NCBI GenBank assembly: GCA_964540965.1
Contig: CAZIOT010000004.1
Coordinates: forward strand, 62,001 to 126,000
Length of the DNA stretch: 64,000 nt
Direction: 5' to 3'
Origin: JADYZU01 sp964540965
GTDB lineage: Bacteria; Pseudomonadota; Alphaproteobacteria; Rhodobacterales; Rhodobacteraceae
Positions 40,431 through 46,858 of the stretch are shown here, piece by piece. The notes below the pieces were generated by a model. The model did not search any database. It saw only the letters and a list, made by a program, of their open reading frames with translations, and was not told where the DNA came from. The first letter of the stretch is position 1, and the number at the start of each line of letters is the position of its first letter. The position numbers and the translations under genes are program-made.

Positions 40431-41525
40431 TCAGGCCTGGGCCAAAGCGCCCGGAGCGGTCCGGGTTTCCTGATAGGGTTTCGCGGTCGGCGGCAGCGGC
40501 TTGCGGATGGCATAATCGGGGTCGCGCGCCTGACGCAGCACCGCCGGCACCGCCTCGCGGTAGGCATCCCAGATCGAGGTGTTGGGCGCCGGGAAATCGT
40601 GCTTCAGCACCTCATGCAGCCGCGGCAGCGCGTGATAGGGCACCATCGGGAACATGTGGTGTTCCACATGATAGTTCATGTTCCAGTAGATCCAGCGGCT
40701 GACCGGATTCATCAGAACGGTGCGGCTGTTCAGCCGGTGGTCGGTGACGTTTTCGTCCATGCCGCAATGCTGGATCAGGCCGGTCATCAGCATGTGCCAG
40801 CAGCCATAGATCCGCGGCAGGCCGATCAGCATCAGCGGGATCCACGATTGCAGCGCAAGGGCGGCCACCACCGTCAGGGCATAGACCGCGACATGCGCGC
40901 GGGCGGCGCGGATCGCCTTGGGCCATTCGGTTTCGGGGATATAGTCCTTTTCGGCATCCGACAGCAGGCCCGCGGCATTGCGGACGATGACCTTCATCGA
41001 CTGCCACATGTCGATCACGCCGGCATAGGACGCCGCAAGCCGCCAGACATTGGGCGGCTTCATGCAGGCGATTTCCGGGTCGCGGCCGACGATGATCGTA
41101 TCGGTGTGGTGGCGGGCGTGGCTCCAGCGCCAGGACACCGGATTGCGCACCACCATGAAGCTGGCGACCTGATAGACGACATCGTTCATCCACTGGGTCT
41201 TGAAGGCGGTGCCGTGGCCGCATTCATGCCAGCGCGAATCGCAGGCCGAGCCGTAGAGCACACCATAGACCGCCCAGAACGGCACGCACCACCAGGTTCC
41301 CCAGAACGCGATGCCGCCCCAGGCGGAACCGGCCAGCAGCGCGATCCACAGCACGGTGTCGCGAATCGCCGGGCCGTCGCGGCGCTGCATCAGCTCTTTC
41401 ATCACCTTGCGCGGCACTTCGGTGCGATACCACTCGGCATTGGCAAGGCCGTTCGCCTTGGCCCGCACCGTGTCTGCGCCGGTCAGCGAATAGTCCCGCA
41501 CATGCGGATCGGCCAGAGTCGCCAT
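40431..41525 (-). CDS. MocD-like membrane di-iron oxygenase (fatty acid desaturase family)
   Basis: This 364-residue membrane enzyme has the three histidine boxes of the desaturase/hydroxylase superfamily: HECGH near residue 99, HARHH near 136 and HVEHH near 285. These bind two irons for O2 activation. Hydrophobic segments lie around residues 48-85 and 175-215. The closest kind is MocD of the rhizopine pathway rather than lipid desaturases, and a MocE-type ferredoxin is encoded 10 kb away in the same locus. ATG at 41525 follows a very good GGAGGT. A 28-bp dyad lies 55 bp upstream of the start. Confidence 0.88.
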   Translation of the reverse strand: MATLADPHVRDYSLTGADTVRAKANGLANAEWYRTEVPRKVMKELMQRRDGPAIRDTVLWIALLAGSAWGGIAFWGTWWCVPFWAVYGVLYGSACDSRWHECGHGTAFKTQWMNDVVYQVASFMVVRNPVSWRWSHARHHTDTIIVGRDPEIACMKPPNVWRLAASYAGVIDMWQSMKVIVRNAAGLLSDAEKDYIPETEWPKAIRAARAHVAVYALTVVAALALQSWIPLMLIGLPRIYGCWHMLMTGLIQHCGMDENVTDHRLNSRTVLMNPVSRWIYWNMNYHVEHHMFPMVPYHALPRLHEVLKHDFPAPNTSIWDAYREAVPAVLRQARDPDYAIRKPLPPTAKPYQETRTAPGALAQA

Positions 41526-41579
41526 GTCACCTCCAAGGGGTTTTGCCGGGCCTGTATCGGGCATCGGCGACAGCCATGT

Positions 41580-41607
41580 CAATCATGGCGATGCATCATG
41601 ATGATTG
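41580..41607. promoter_or_regulatory. 28-bp nested dyad upstream of the MocD-like gene
   Basis: CAATCAT-N3-GATGCATC-N3-ATGATTG is symmetric about 41593.5: the outer arms pair perfectly and the core is itself a palindrome. It stands between the divergent MocD-like gene and ybaK (41635, convergent side), upstream of the former. A string in the importer control region (39121-39139) shares 16 of 19 bases with 41588-41606. It may be an operator. Confidence 0.5.
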
Positions 41608-41634
41608 TTTGCGGCCATCCGCTTGCCATGGCGG

Positions 41635-42114
41635 TCAGGGCACCTCGGCCACCAACGGCGCCGCGATGGCCCCCGCCGCCGCCAGCCCCGCCGCCGCATC
41701 CAGCCCCAGGATCAGGCCGCGCCTGCCGCCGTTGAGATAGATTTCGCCCGCCGTCGCCGTGACCTCGAACGCCGTCGGCAGGCGCCGCTTCTGGCCGAAG
41801 GGGCTGATGCCGCCGGTGTGAAAGCCGGTCAGGCGTTCGGCCTTGTCGGGCGGCATCATCGCCGCCGACTTGCCGCCAAAGGCGGCGGCGACCCGCTTCA
41901 TCGACAGGGTGCGGTCGGACGGGATGGCGACGCAGGCCGGCTTGCCGTCGACCTCGACCACCAGCGTCTTGAGCAGGCGCGCCGGATCGACCCCCAGCGC
42001 CGCGGCGGCCTGCAGGCCGATGCGGTCGGCGCCGGCGTCGTAGTCGTATTCATGGGCGCGGAACGCGACCCCGGCGGCGGTCAGCGCCCGGGTCGCCGGG
42101 GTGGCAATGGCCAT
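41635..42114 (-). CDS. ybaK: Cys-tRNA(Pro)/aminoacyl-tRNA deacylase YbaK-type
   Basis: This 159-residue editing enzyme hydrolyses mischarged Cys-tRNA(Pro). Family features are LLKTLVVEVDGKPACVAIPS near residue 48, the catalytic-loop lysine in SMKRVAAAFGGKSAAMMPP, and GFHTGGISPFGQKRRLPTA near 97. Length is that of the YbaK/EbsC group. The ATG at 42114 gives MAIATPATRALTAAGVAF, as in relatives; the frame continues upstream to 42408, but through the next gene's antisense frame. A small membrane-protein gene lies 55 bp upstream. Confidence 0.94.
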   Translation of the reverse strand: MAIATPATRALTAAGVAFRAHEYDYDAGADRIGLQAAAALGVDPARLLKTLVVEVDGKPACVAIPSDRTLSMKRVAAAFGGKSAAMMPPDKAERLTGFHTGGISPFGQKRRLPTAFEVTATAGEIYLNGGRRGLILGLDAAAGLAAAGAIAAPLVAEVP

Positions 42115-42169
42115 GGCCGGATCTCCTATGCGACGATTGTCGCGCGGGACGGCGGCAGGGGCAAGCCGA

Positions 42170-42364
42170 TCAGGCGCGGCGCGCCCACAGCCGGCGGACA
42201 AGGTGCCCCTTCCACATCCAGAGGCCCGACACCACCACCAGCGGCAGCACGATCCAGCGGACGATCCAGGCGAAACCGGGCAGCGCCTCGAACGGGGTAT
42301 AGATATAGCCCGCGACCGAGATCGCGAAGATGATGTGGATCCAGCGGGTGATGGTGCGCGACAT
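42170..42364 (-). CDS. Small hypothetical membrane protein
   Basis: This 64-residue protein has two hydrophobic segments (about 8-28 and 33-51) and a basic C-terminus, WKGHLVRRLWARRA, pointing to an inner-membrane protein with the tail in the cytoplasm. It starts 18 bp after the SRPBCC gene and may be the last gene of the ArsR operon. I do not recognise a family. The coding call rests on the hydrophobic pattern, the close spacing and the absence of any competing frame. Confidence 0.65.
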   Translation of the reverse strand: MSRTITRWIHIIFAISVAGYIYTPFEALPGFAWIVRWIVLPLVVVSGLWMWKGHLVRRLWARRA

Positions 42365-42382
42365 GATGTGTTTCCCGGGGGG

Positions 42383-42802
42383 TCAGGCGGTGGCGGCGGT
42401 GGCGGCAAGCCGGTCGAGGAAGGCGGTCCAGCCGGCGCGGGCGCCGTGGAAGGCCTGGGTCTGGTCCGGGCGGAACCCGGTCTGCTCCATGTGCAGCCGC
42501 GTGCCGGTGGCGACAGGCTCGAGCCGGAAGGTGACGGTGCTGCGCAGGTTGTAGGCAGCCTCGTCGGCGGTGAAATTCCAGGCGTAGGACAGGAAGGTCA
42601 TCGGCCGGATCTCGAGAACCTCGCAGTCGATCACCCCGCCCCATTCGGTCCTGAGCGTGAAGGGATGCCCGGCCTCGGCCTTGAAATCATTGGGCAGCAG
42701 CCATTCGGCAATCAGATGCGGCTGGGTCAGCGCCCGCCACAGCCGGTCCGGCGGCTGCGGATAGTCGCGTTCCAGCGATACAGTGCGGATCTCGGGTGTC
42801 AT
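42383..42802 (-). CDS. SRPBCC (AHSA1-like) domain protein
   Basis: This 139-residue protein contains ERDYPQPPDRLWRALTQPHL with IAEWLLP near residues 10-35, VIDCEVLEIRPMTFLSYAW near 60, and the closing HGARAGWTAFLDRLAA, typical of Activator-of-Hsp90-like SRPBCC proteins. Such proteins bind unknown hydrophobic ligands. It follows DUF1801 by 26 bp in an operon headed by arsR, a second ArsR-SRPBCC combination in this window (compare 8785-9583). ATG at 42802 is the only start that fits the family N-terminus. Confidence 0.88.
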   Translation of the reverse strand: MTPEIRTVSLERDYPQPPDRLWRALTQPHLIAEWLLPNDFKAEAGHPFTLRTEWGGVIDCEVLEIRPMTFLSYAWNFTADEAAYNLRSTVTFRLEPVATGTRLHMEQTGFRPDQTQAFHGARAGWTAFLDRLAATAATA

Positions 42803-42828
42803 CGCGTGGTCCTTGACAGGCGGCAGGG

Positions 42829-43305
42829 TCAGAGCTTTTCCAGCGGCAGTTTCGTCGACTGCAACACCCAGTCGGAAAACTGGACGACATCCAGTTCCTC
42901 GCCCTCGTGCAGGTGCAGATAGCGGACATCGGCCTGTGTCGACTGCACGGGCGGCAGCGGATGCAGATGCGCGCCCTGAAAGAAGGCGACCTTGATGTAT
43001 CGGTTCAGGCAGCTGAAGCCGAGGAACCAGCCCTTCTTGCCGATGCCATAGAACGGCGTGTTCCACTTCACCGCCTTGGCCACCTCGGGCACCATCTGAA
43101 CGATCAGCGCGTCGATCTGAACGCCCACCGCCTGCTTCCACCCCGGCATCGCCGCGATATAGGCCTGCACCGGGCCGTCGCCGTCGCCCTTGGGGATCTG
43201 CGGATTGCCGCCGGACAGGATGCGCACCTCGCCCTCGGCCAGCGGCGGCAGCGGCGCCTTTGGTTTCCAGCCGCCCTTTTTCTTTGGTGCGGGGGTATCG
43301 CTCAT
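42829..43305 (-). CDS. DUF1801 domain protein
   Basis: This 158-residue protein has the DUF1801 core: PVQAYIAAMPGWKQAVGVQI, VPEVAKAVKWNTPFYGIGKK, and GWFLGFSCLNRYIKVAFFQG. It is preceded by a Lys/Pro-rich start (KKKGGWKPKAPLPP). DUF1801 proteins are small, fold like frataxin-type or YdhG proteins and have no established reaction. Its ATG overlaps the arsR stop by 4 bp, so it is translationally coupled to the repressor. ArsR, DUF1801 and SRPBCC genes often occur together. Confidence 0.9.
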   Translation of the reverse strand: MSDTPAPKKKGGWKPKAPLPPLAEGEVRILSGGNPQIPKGDGDGPVQAYIAAMPGWKQAVGVQIDALIVQMVPEVAKAVKWNTPFYGIGKKGWFLGFSCLNRYIKVAFFQGAHLHPLPPVQSTQADVRYLHLHEGEELDVVQFSDWVLQSTKLPLEKL

Positions 43306-43619
43306 TGGTCCATCCTTGTCATCAGTTCGCCCAGCCGGTCCAGCCGGCGGTCCCAGAAGGCGGTCATCTCGCGCGTCCAGTCGCCCAGCGGCGCCAGCGC
43401 CGCCGGTTCGGCGCGGTAATGCGTCTGTCGTCCGGCAGGGTGGTCGCTGACCAGCCCGGCGCGTTTCAGCATCGCCAGATGCCGCGACACCGCCGGTTGC
43501 GACACGCCGGCGGCGCCGGTCAGGGCGCCCACGGTCTGTTCGCCATCGCGGCACAGCCGTTCAAAGATCGCCCGGCGCGTCGGGTCGGCAAGGCTGCGGA
43601 ACAGGTGGTCGGCGGTCAT
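43302..43619 (-). CDS. ArsR-family transcriptional regulator
   Basis: This 105-residue winged-helix repressor has the opening LFRSLADPTRRAIFERLCRD, the recognition helix GVSQPAVSRHLAMLKRAGLV near residues 37-56, and the wing DHPAGRQTHYRAEP. No metal-binding cysteine pair is present, matching the SRPBCC-linked class. It heads a minus-strand operon with DUF1801 and SRPBCC genes. Two near-identical palindromes immediately upstream are its likely operators. Confidence 0.93.
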   Translation of the reverse strand: MTADHLFRSLADPTRRAIFERLCRDGEQTVGALTGAAGVSQPAVSRHLAMLKRAGLVSDHPAGRQTHYRAEPAALAPLGDWTREMTAFWDRRLDRLGELMTRMDQ

Positions 43620-43624
43620 CGATC

Positions 43625-43667
43625 CATAACCCTCTGGCTATGGCTTACCCATAACCAGCCGATTATG
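43625..43667. promoter_or_regulatory. Two palindromic ArsR operators
   Basis: CATAACC-N4-GGCTATG at 43625-43642 and CATAACC-N4-GATTATG at 43650-43667 share the same design, their centres 25 bp apart, directly before the arsR start codon. The paired, evenly spaced copies suggest cooperative autorepression. Confidence 0.6.
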
Positions 43668-43745
43668 CGTCTGTCAAGCACCCCCTGCGGCGCTGGACCC
43701 CGCCCCGTCCTGCGGCCATAACCGGGTCAGACAGCCGGAGCCGCC

Positions 43746-44630
43746 ATGATCGACAAGCTCGAGATGTTCATCGCGCTGGCCCGTGCCCAGCATTTCGGCC
43801 GCGCGGCCGAGGCGATGGGTATCGCCCAGCCGACGCTTTCGGCGGCGATCCGCCAGCTTGAAAGCGACCTTGGCGTGATGCTGGTCACCCGCGGCAGCCG
43901 CTATGGCGGCCTGACCCCCGAGGGCGCCCGCGTGCTGGACTGGGCGCGGCAGATCGTCGGCGATGCCCGCGCCATGCGCGAGGAATTGCGCGCCGCCCGT
44001 GCCGGCCTGTCCGGCAATGTCCGGCTGGCGGTGATCCCGACCGCGCTGACGGTGGTGTCGCAACTGACCGCCCGCTTCGTCCGCGCCCATCCCAATGTCC
44101 GCTTCCAGATCCTGTCGTCGAACTCGATCGAGATCCTGAAGTCGCTGGAAGGGTTGCAGATCGACGCCGGCATCTCCTACCTCGACAACGAACCTCTGGG
44201 CCGGGTCGTGACCGTGCCGATCTATCGCGAACGTTACGCTTTGGTCGTGCGCCGTGACGCGCCCGAGGCCGCCCTGCCCGCCATCGGCTGGGCCGGCCTT
44301 GGCCATCTTCGGCTTTGCCTGCTGACGCCCGACATGCAGAATCGCCGCATCATCGGCGGCCATCTGGCCGAGGCCGGGGTGACGGTGGCGCCGGGGATGG
44401 AGTCGAATTCGACCGTGGTGCTGGTGTCGCATGTCCAGGCCGGCGGCTGGGCGACGATCCTGCCGCGCAAGGCGGCCGAAGTGTTCCTGCCGGCGGGCGA
44501 TCTGGCCGCGGTGCCGATCACCGGGCCGGATGCCTCGCATGCCGTCGGACTGATCGCCTCGTGGCGCGAACCGCATACCCCGGTCATCGCTGCCCTTCTG
44601 GCCGAAGCCGCGGCGATGGCCGAGGATTGA
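43746..44630 (+). CDS. LysR-family regulator of formate dehydrogenase
   Basis: This 294-residue LysR-type regulator has the N-terminal winged helix MIDKLEMFIALARAQHFGRA with the recognition part GIAQPTLSAAIRQLESDLGV near residues 24-43. The effector domain starts near 92 (LSGNVRLAVIPTALT). The gene directly precedes the fds operon on the same strand, and its stop codon lies inside the first of two TGATAG/CTATCA dyads. In Rhodobacter and Cupriavidus relatives a LysR protein (FdsR) controls formate dehydrogenase, so that role is likely here; the effector could be formate or a metal or sulfur signal. Confidence 0.92.
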   Translation: MIDKLEMFIALARAQHFGRAAEAMGIAQPTLSAAIRQLESDLGVMLVTRGSRYGGLTPEGARVLDWARQIVGDARAMREELRAARAGLSGNVRLAVIPTALTVVSQLTARFVRAHPNVRFQILSSNSIEILKSLEGLQIDAGISYLDNEPLGRVVTVPIYRERYALVVRRDAPEAALPAIGWAGLGHLRLCLLTPDMQNRRIIGGHLAEAGVTVAPGMESNSTVVLVSHVQAGGWATILPRKAAEVFLPAGDLAAVPITGPDASHAVGLIASWREPHTPVIAALLAEAAAMAED

Positions 44631-44646
44631 TAGGAAACGCCTATCA
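44628..44646. promoter_or_regulatory. LysR dyad 1 upstream of fdsG
   Basis: TGATAGG-AAACG-CCTATCA is a perfect 19-bp dyad that begins at the lysR stop codon. It sits about 75 bp before the fdsG start and probably is the main recognition site of the LysR regulator. Confidence 0.65.
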
Positions 44647-44672
44647 CCTGACGGATCGGCGATATTGATTTG

Positions 44673-44694
44673 CTGATAGACAAGGGGCTATCAG
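44673..44694. promoter_or_regulatory. LysR dyad 2 upstream of fdsG
   Basis: CTGATAG-N8-CTATCAG is a perfect dyad with the same half-sites as dyad 1, the centres about 47 bp apart. It is nearer the start codon and fits an activation site that overlaps the promoter. Confidence 0.6.
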
Positions 44695-44720
44695 GCGGCA
44701 GATCTGATATAGGCCCAGCC

Positions 44721-45176
44721 ATGCTCGACACGCCCGGCCCGCTGTCCGCCCAAGCGCAATCGCGTCTGGACGAGATCATCGCGGCGCATCTGCCCCTTGA
44801 AGGCCCGCTTCTGCCGATTCTGCACGCGGTGCAGGCGGAATGGGGCTTTGTCCCCGAAGCGGTGCTGGTGCCCGTCGCGCAGGCGCTGAACATCGGCCGG
44901 GCCGAGGTGCATGGCACCGTCACCTTCTACCACGATTTCCGCCGCGAACCGGCGCCGGCGCATGTGGTCAAGCTCTGTCGCGCCGAAGCCTGCCAGGCGC
45001 AGGGCGGGCGGGTCCTGGCCGCCGACCTGACCGGCCTGCTGGCCGGCCGCACGGATGTCGCGGTCGAGGACATCTACTGCCTTGGCCTGTGTGCCTGCGG
45101 CCCGGCGGCGATGGTGGACGGCGAACTTGTCGGGCGGGCCGATGCGGCGGCTCTGGTCGCGAAGGTGACGCCATGA
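44721..45176 (+). CDS. fdsG: NAD-dependent formate dehydrogenase gamma subunit FdsG
   Basis: FdsG is the NuoE-like [2Fe-2S] subunit of the soluble molybdenum formate dehydrogenase. The 151-residue protein contains the four-cysteine pattern as CRAEAC near residue 87 and CLGLCACGP near 123, and the preceding NuoE-like helices (LLPILHAVQAEWGFVPEA). It passes electrons between the FMN subunit FdsB and the cluster chain of FdsA. ATG at 44721 gives the family length; the frame is open further upstream to 44670 within the operator. It overlaps fdsB by 4 bp. Confidence 0.95.
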   Translation: MLDTPGPLSAQAQSRLDEIIAAHLPLEGPLLPILHAVQAEWGFVPEAVLVPVAQALNIGRAEVHGTVTFYHDFRREPAPAHVVKLCRAEACQAQGGRVLAADLTGLLAGRTDVAVEDIYCLGLCACGPAAMVDGELVGRADAAALVAKVTP

Positions 45177-46657
45177 AGGTCTGGCTGTCCCGCGACGCCG
45201 CCGCCAAGGCATTGGGATCCGAGGCGGTTTTCGCCGCGATGCAGGCTATGGGCACCACGCCCGTGCGCACCGGATCGCGCGGCATGGTCTGGCTGGAACC
45301 GCTGGCCGAGATCGAGATCGACGGCCGCCGCCACGCCTTTGGCCCGCTGACGCCGGCGGATGTGCCGGCGCTGCTGGCCGATCCGATGGCGCATCCCAAG
45401 GCGCTCGGGCCCACCGACGACCTGCCGTGGATGCGGCGCCAGACCCGGCTGACCTTTGCCCGCGTCGGCGTGATCGACCCGCTGTCGCTGGACGATTACC
45501 GCGCCCATGGCGGGCTGGCGGGGCTGGACCGCGCCACCGCGATGGCCCCCGCCGATGTGGTGGCCGAGGTCACCGATTCGGGCCTTCGCGGCCGCGGCGG
45601 CGCCGGATTTCCCACCGGAATCAAGTGGAAGACCGTCCACGACGCGCCCGGCCCGCGCAAATACATCGTCTGCAACGCCGACGAGGGCGACAGCGGCACC
45701 TTTGCCGACCGCATGCTGATGGAGGGCGATCCGTTCTGCCTGATCGAGGGCATGGCGATTGCCGGCCTTGCGGTCGGGGCCACCAAGGGCTTTGTCTATA
45801 TCCGGTCGGAATATCCCGATGCCATCGCGGTGATGACCGAGGCGGCGCGCCTCTGGTCCGCCGCCCGGCTGACCCCCGATTTCGATGTGGAAATCCGCGT
45901 CGGCGCCGGCGCCTATGTCTGTGGCGAGGAAACCTCGCTGCTCAACAGCCTTGAAGGCAAGCGCGGCGTGGTGCGGGCCAAGCCGCCGCTGCCGGCGCTT
46001 CAGGGCTTCATGGGCCGGCCCACGGTGGTCAACAACGTCATCTCGCTCGCGTCGGTGCCGGTGATCCTTGCCCGCGGTGCGGCGGCCTACAAGGACTTTG
46101 GCCTTGGCCGGTCGCGCGGGACCATCCCCCTGCAGATTGCCGGAAATGTGCAATTCGGCGGGTTGTTCGAATGCGCTTTCGGCCTGACTTTGTCGGAAAT
46201 CGTCAATGACATCGCCGGCGGCACCCGTTCCGGCCGGCCGGTCAAGGCGGTGCAGATCGGTGGGCCGCTGGGCGCCTATTTCCCGGTCGGGAAATTCGAC
46301 ACCCGCTTTGGCTATGAGGAATATGACCAGCAGGGCGGGCTGATCGGCCATGCCGGCATCGTCGTGTTCGACGACAGCGCCGACATGCTGGAACAGGCCC
46401 GTTTCGCGATGGAATTCTGTGCCGTCGAATCCTGCGGCAAATGCACCCCCTGCCGTATCGGCGCGGTGCGCGGCGTGGAAACCATCGACCGCATCGCCCG
46501 CGGCGATGCCGCGGCGCTCCCGCTCTTGACCGACCTTTGCGCTACGATGAGGGACGGCAGCCTTTGCGCCCTTGGCGGCTTTACCCCCTATCCGGTGATG
46601 TCGGCGCTGACGCATTTCCCCGACGATTTCCAGCGCCACAAGGAGGCAGCGGAATGA
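45173..46657 (+). CDS. fdsB: NAD-dependent formate dehydrogenase beta subunit FdsB
   Basis: FdsB is the NuoF-like subunit that binds FMN and NAD and one [4Fe-4S] cluster. The 494-residue protein has an N-terminal thioredoxin-like part, then the FMN/NADH motifs LRGRGGAGFPTGIKWK near residue 143, CNADEGDSGTFADRMLMEGD near 166, GAGAYVCGEETSLLNSLEG near 244 and the cluster ligands ESCGKCTPCRIG near 420 plus a later cysteine in TDLCATMRDGS. ATG at 45173 overlaps the fdsG stop. Together with FdsA and FdsG it forms the catalytic complex oxidising formate to CO2. Confidence 0.96.
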   Translation: MKVWLSRDAAAKALGSEAVFAAMQAMGTTPVRTGSRGMVWLEPLAEIEIDGRRHAFGPLTPADVPALLADPMAHPKALGPTDDLPWMRRQTRLTFARVGVIDPLSLDDYRAHGGLAGLDRATAMAPADVVAEVTDSGLRGRGGAGFPTGIKWKTVHDAPGPRKYIVCNADEGDSGTFADRMLMEGDPFCLIEGMAIAGLAVGATKGFVYIRSEYPDAIAVMTEAARLWSAARLTPDFDVEIRVGAGAYVCGEETSLLNSLEGKRGVVRAKPPLPALQGFMGRPTVVNNVISLASVPVILARGAAAYKDFGLGRSRGTIPLQIAGNVQFGGLFECAFGLTLSEIVNDIAGGTRSGRPVKAVQIGGPLGAYFPVGKFDTRFGYEEYDQQGGLIGHAGIVVFDDSADMLEQARFAMEFCAVESCGKCTPCRIGAVRGVETIDRIARGDAAALPLLTDLCATMRDGSLCALGGFTPYPVMSALTHFPDDFQRHKEAAE

Positions 46658-46857
46658 CCGAGAAAGTCCAAGGCCCCGCGTCCTATTTCCCGTCCATCGA
46701 AAAGACCTATGGCAAGCCGGTGCAGCACTGGCTGGATCTGGTCGCCGCAAGGGCGGACATGAAACACATGGAAATCGTCACCTGGCTGAAATCCGAACAC
46801 GGGCTGGGTCATGGACATGCCAATGCGCTGGTCGCCCATGCGCTGAAGGGGAAGTGA
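46654..46857 (+). CDS. DUF4287 small protein inside the fds operon
   Basis: This 67-residue protein shows the DUF4287 pattern: ASYFPSIEKTYGKPVQHWLD, then HMEIVTWLKSEHGLGHGHAN and ALVAHALKGK. DUF4287 is a short helical domain of unknown function, often linked to DUF5655. Its ATG overlaps the fdsB stop by 4 bp after AAGGAGG, and fdsA begins 1 bp after its stop, so it is an integral member of the operon. Canonical fds operons run from fdsB directly to fdsA, so this insertion is noteworthy; a role in complex assembly is possible but unproven. Confidence 0.88.
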   Translation: MTEKVQGPASYFPSIEKTYGKPVQHWLDLVAARADMKHMEIVTWLKSEHGLGHGHANALVAHALKGK

Positions 46858-46858
46858 C

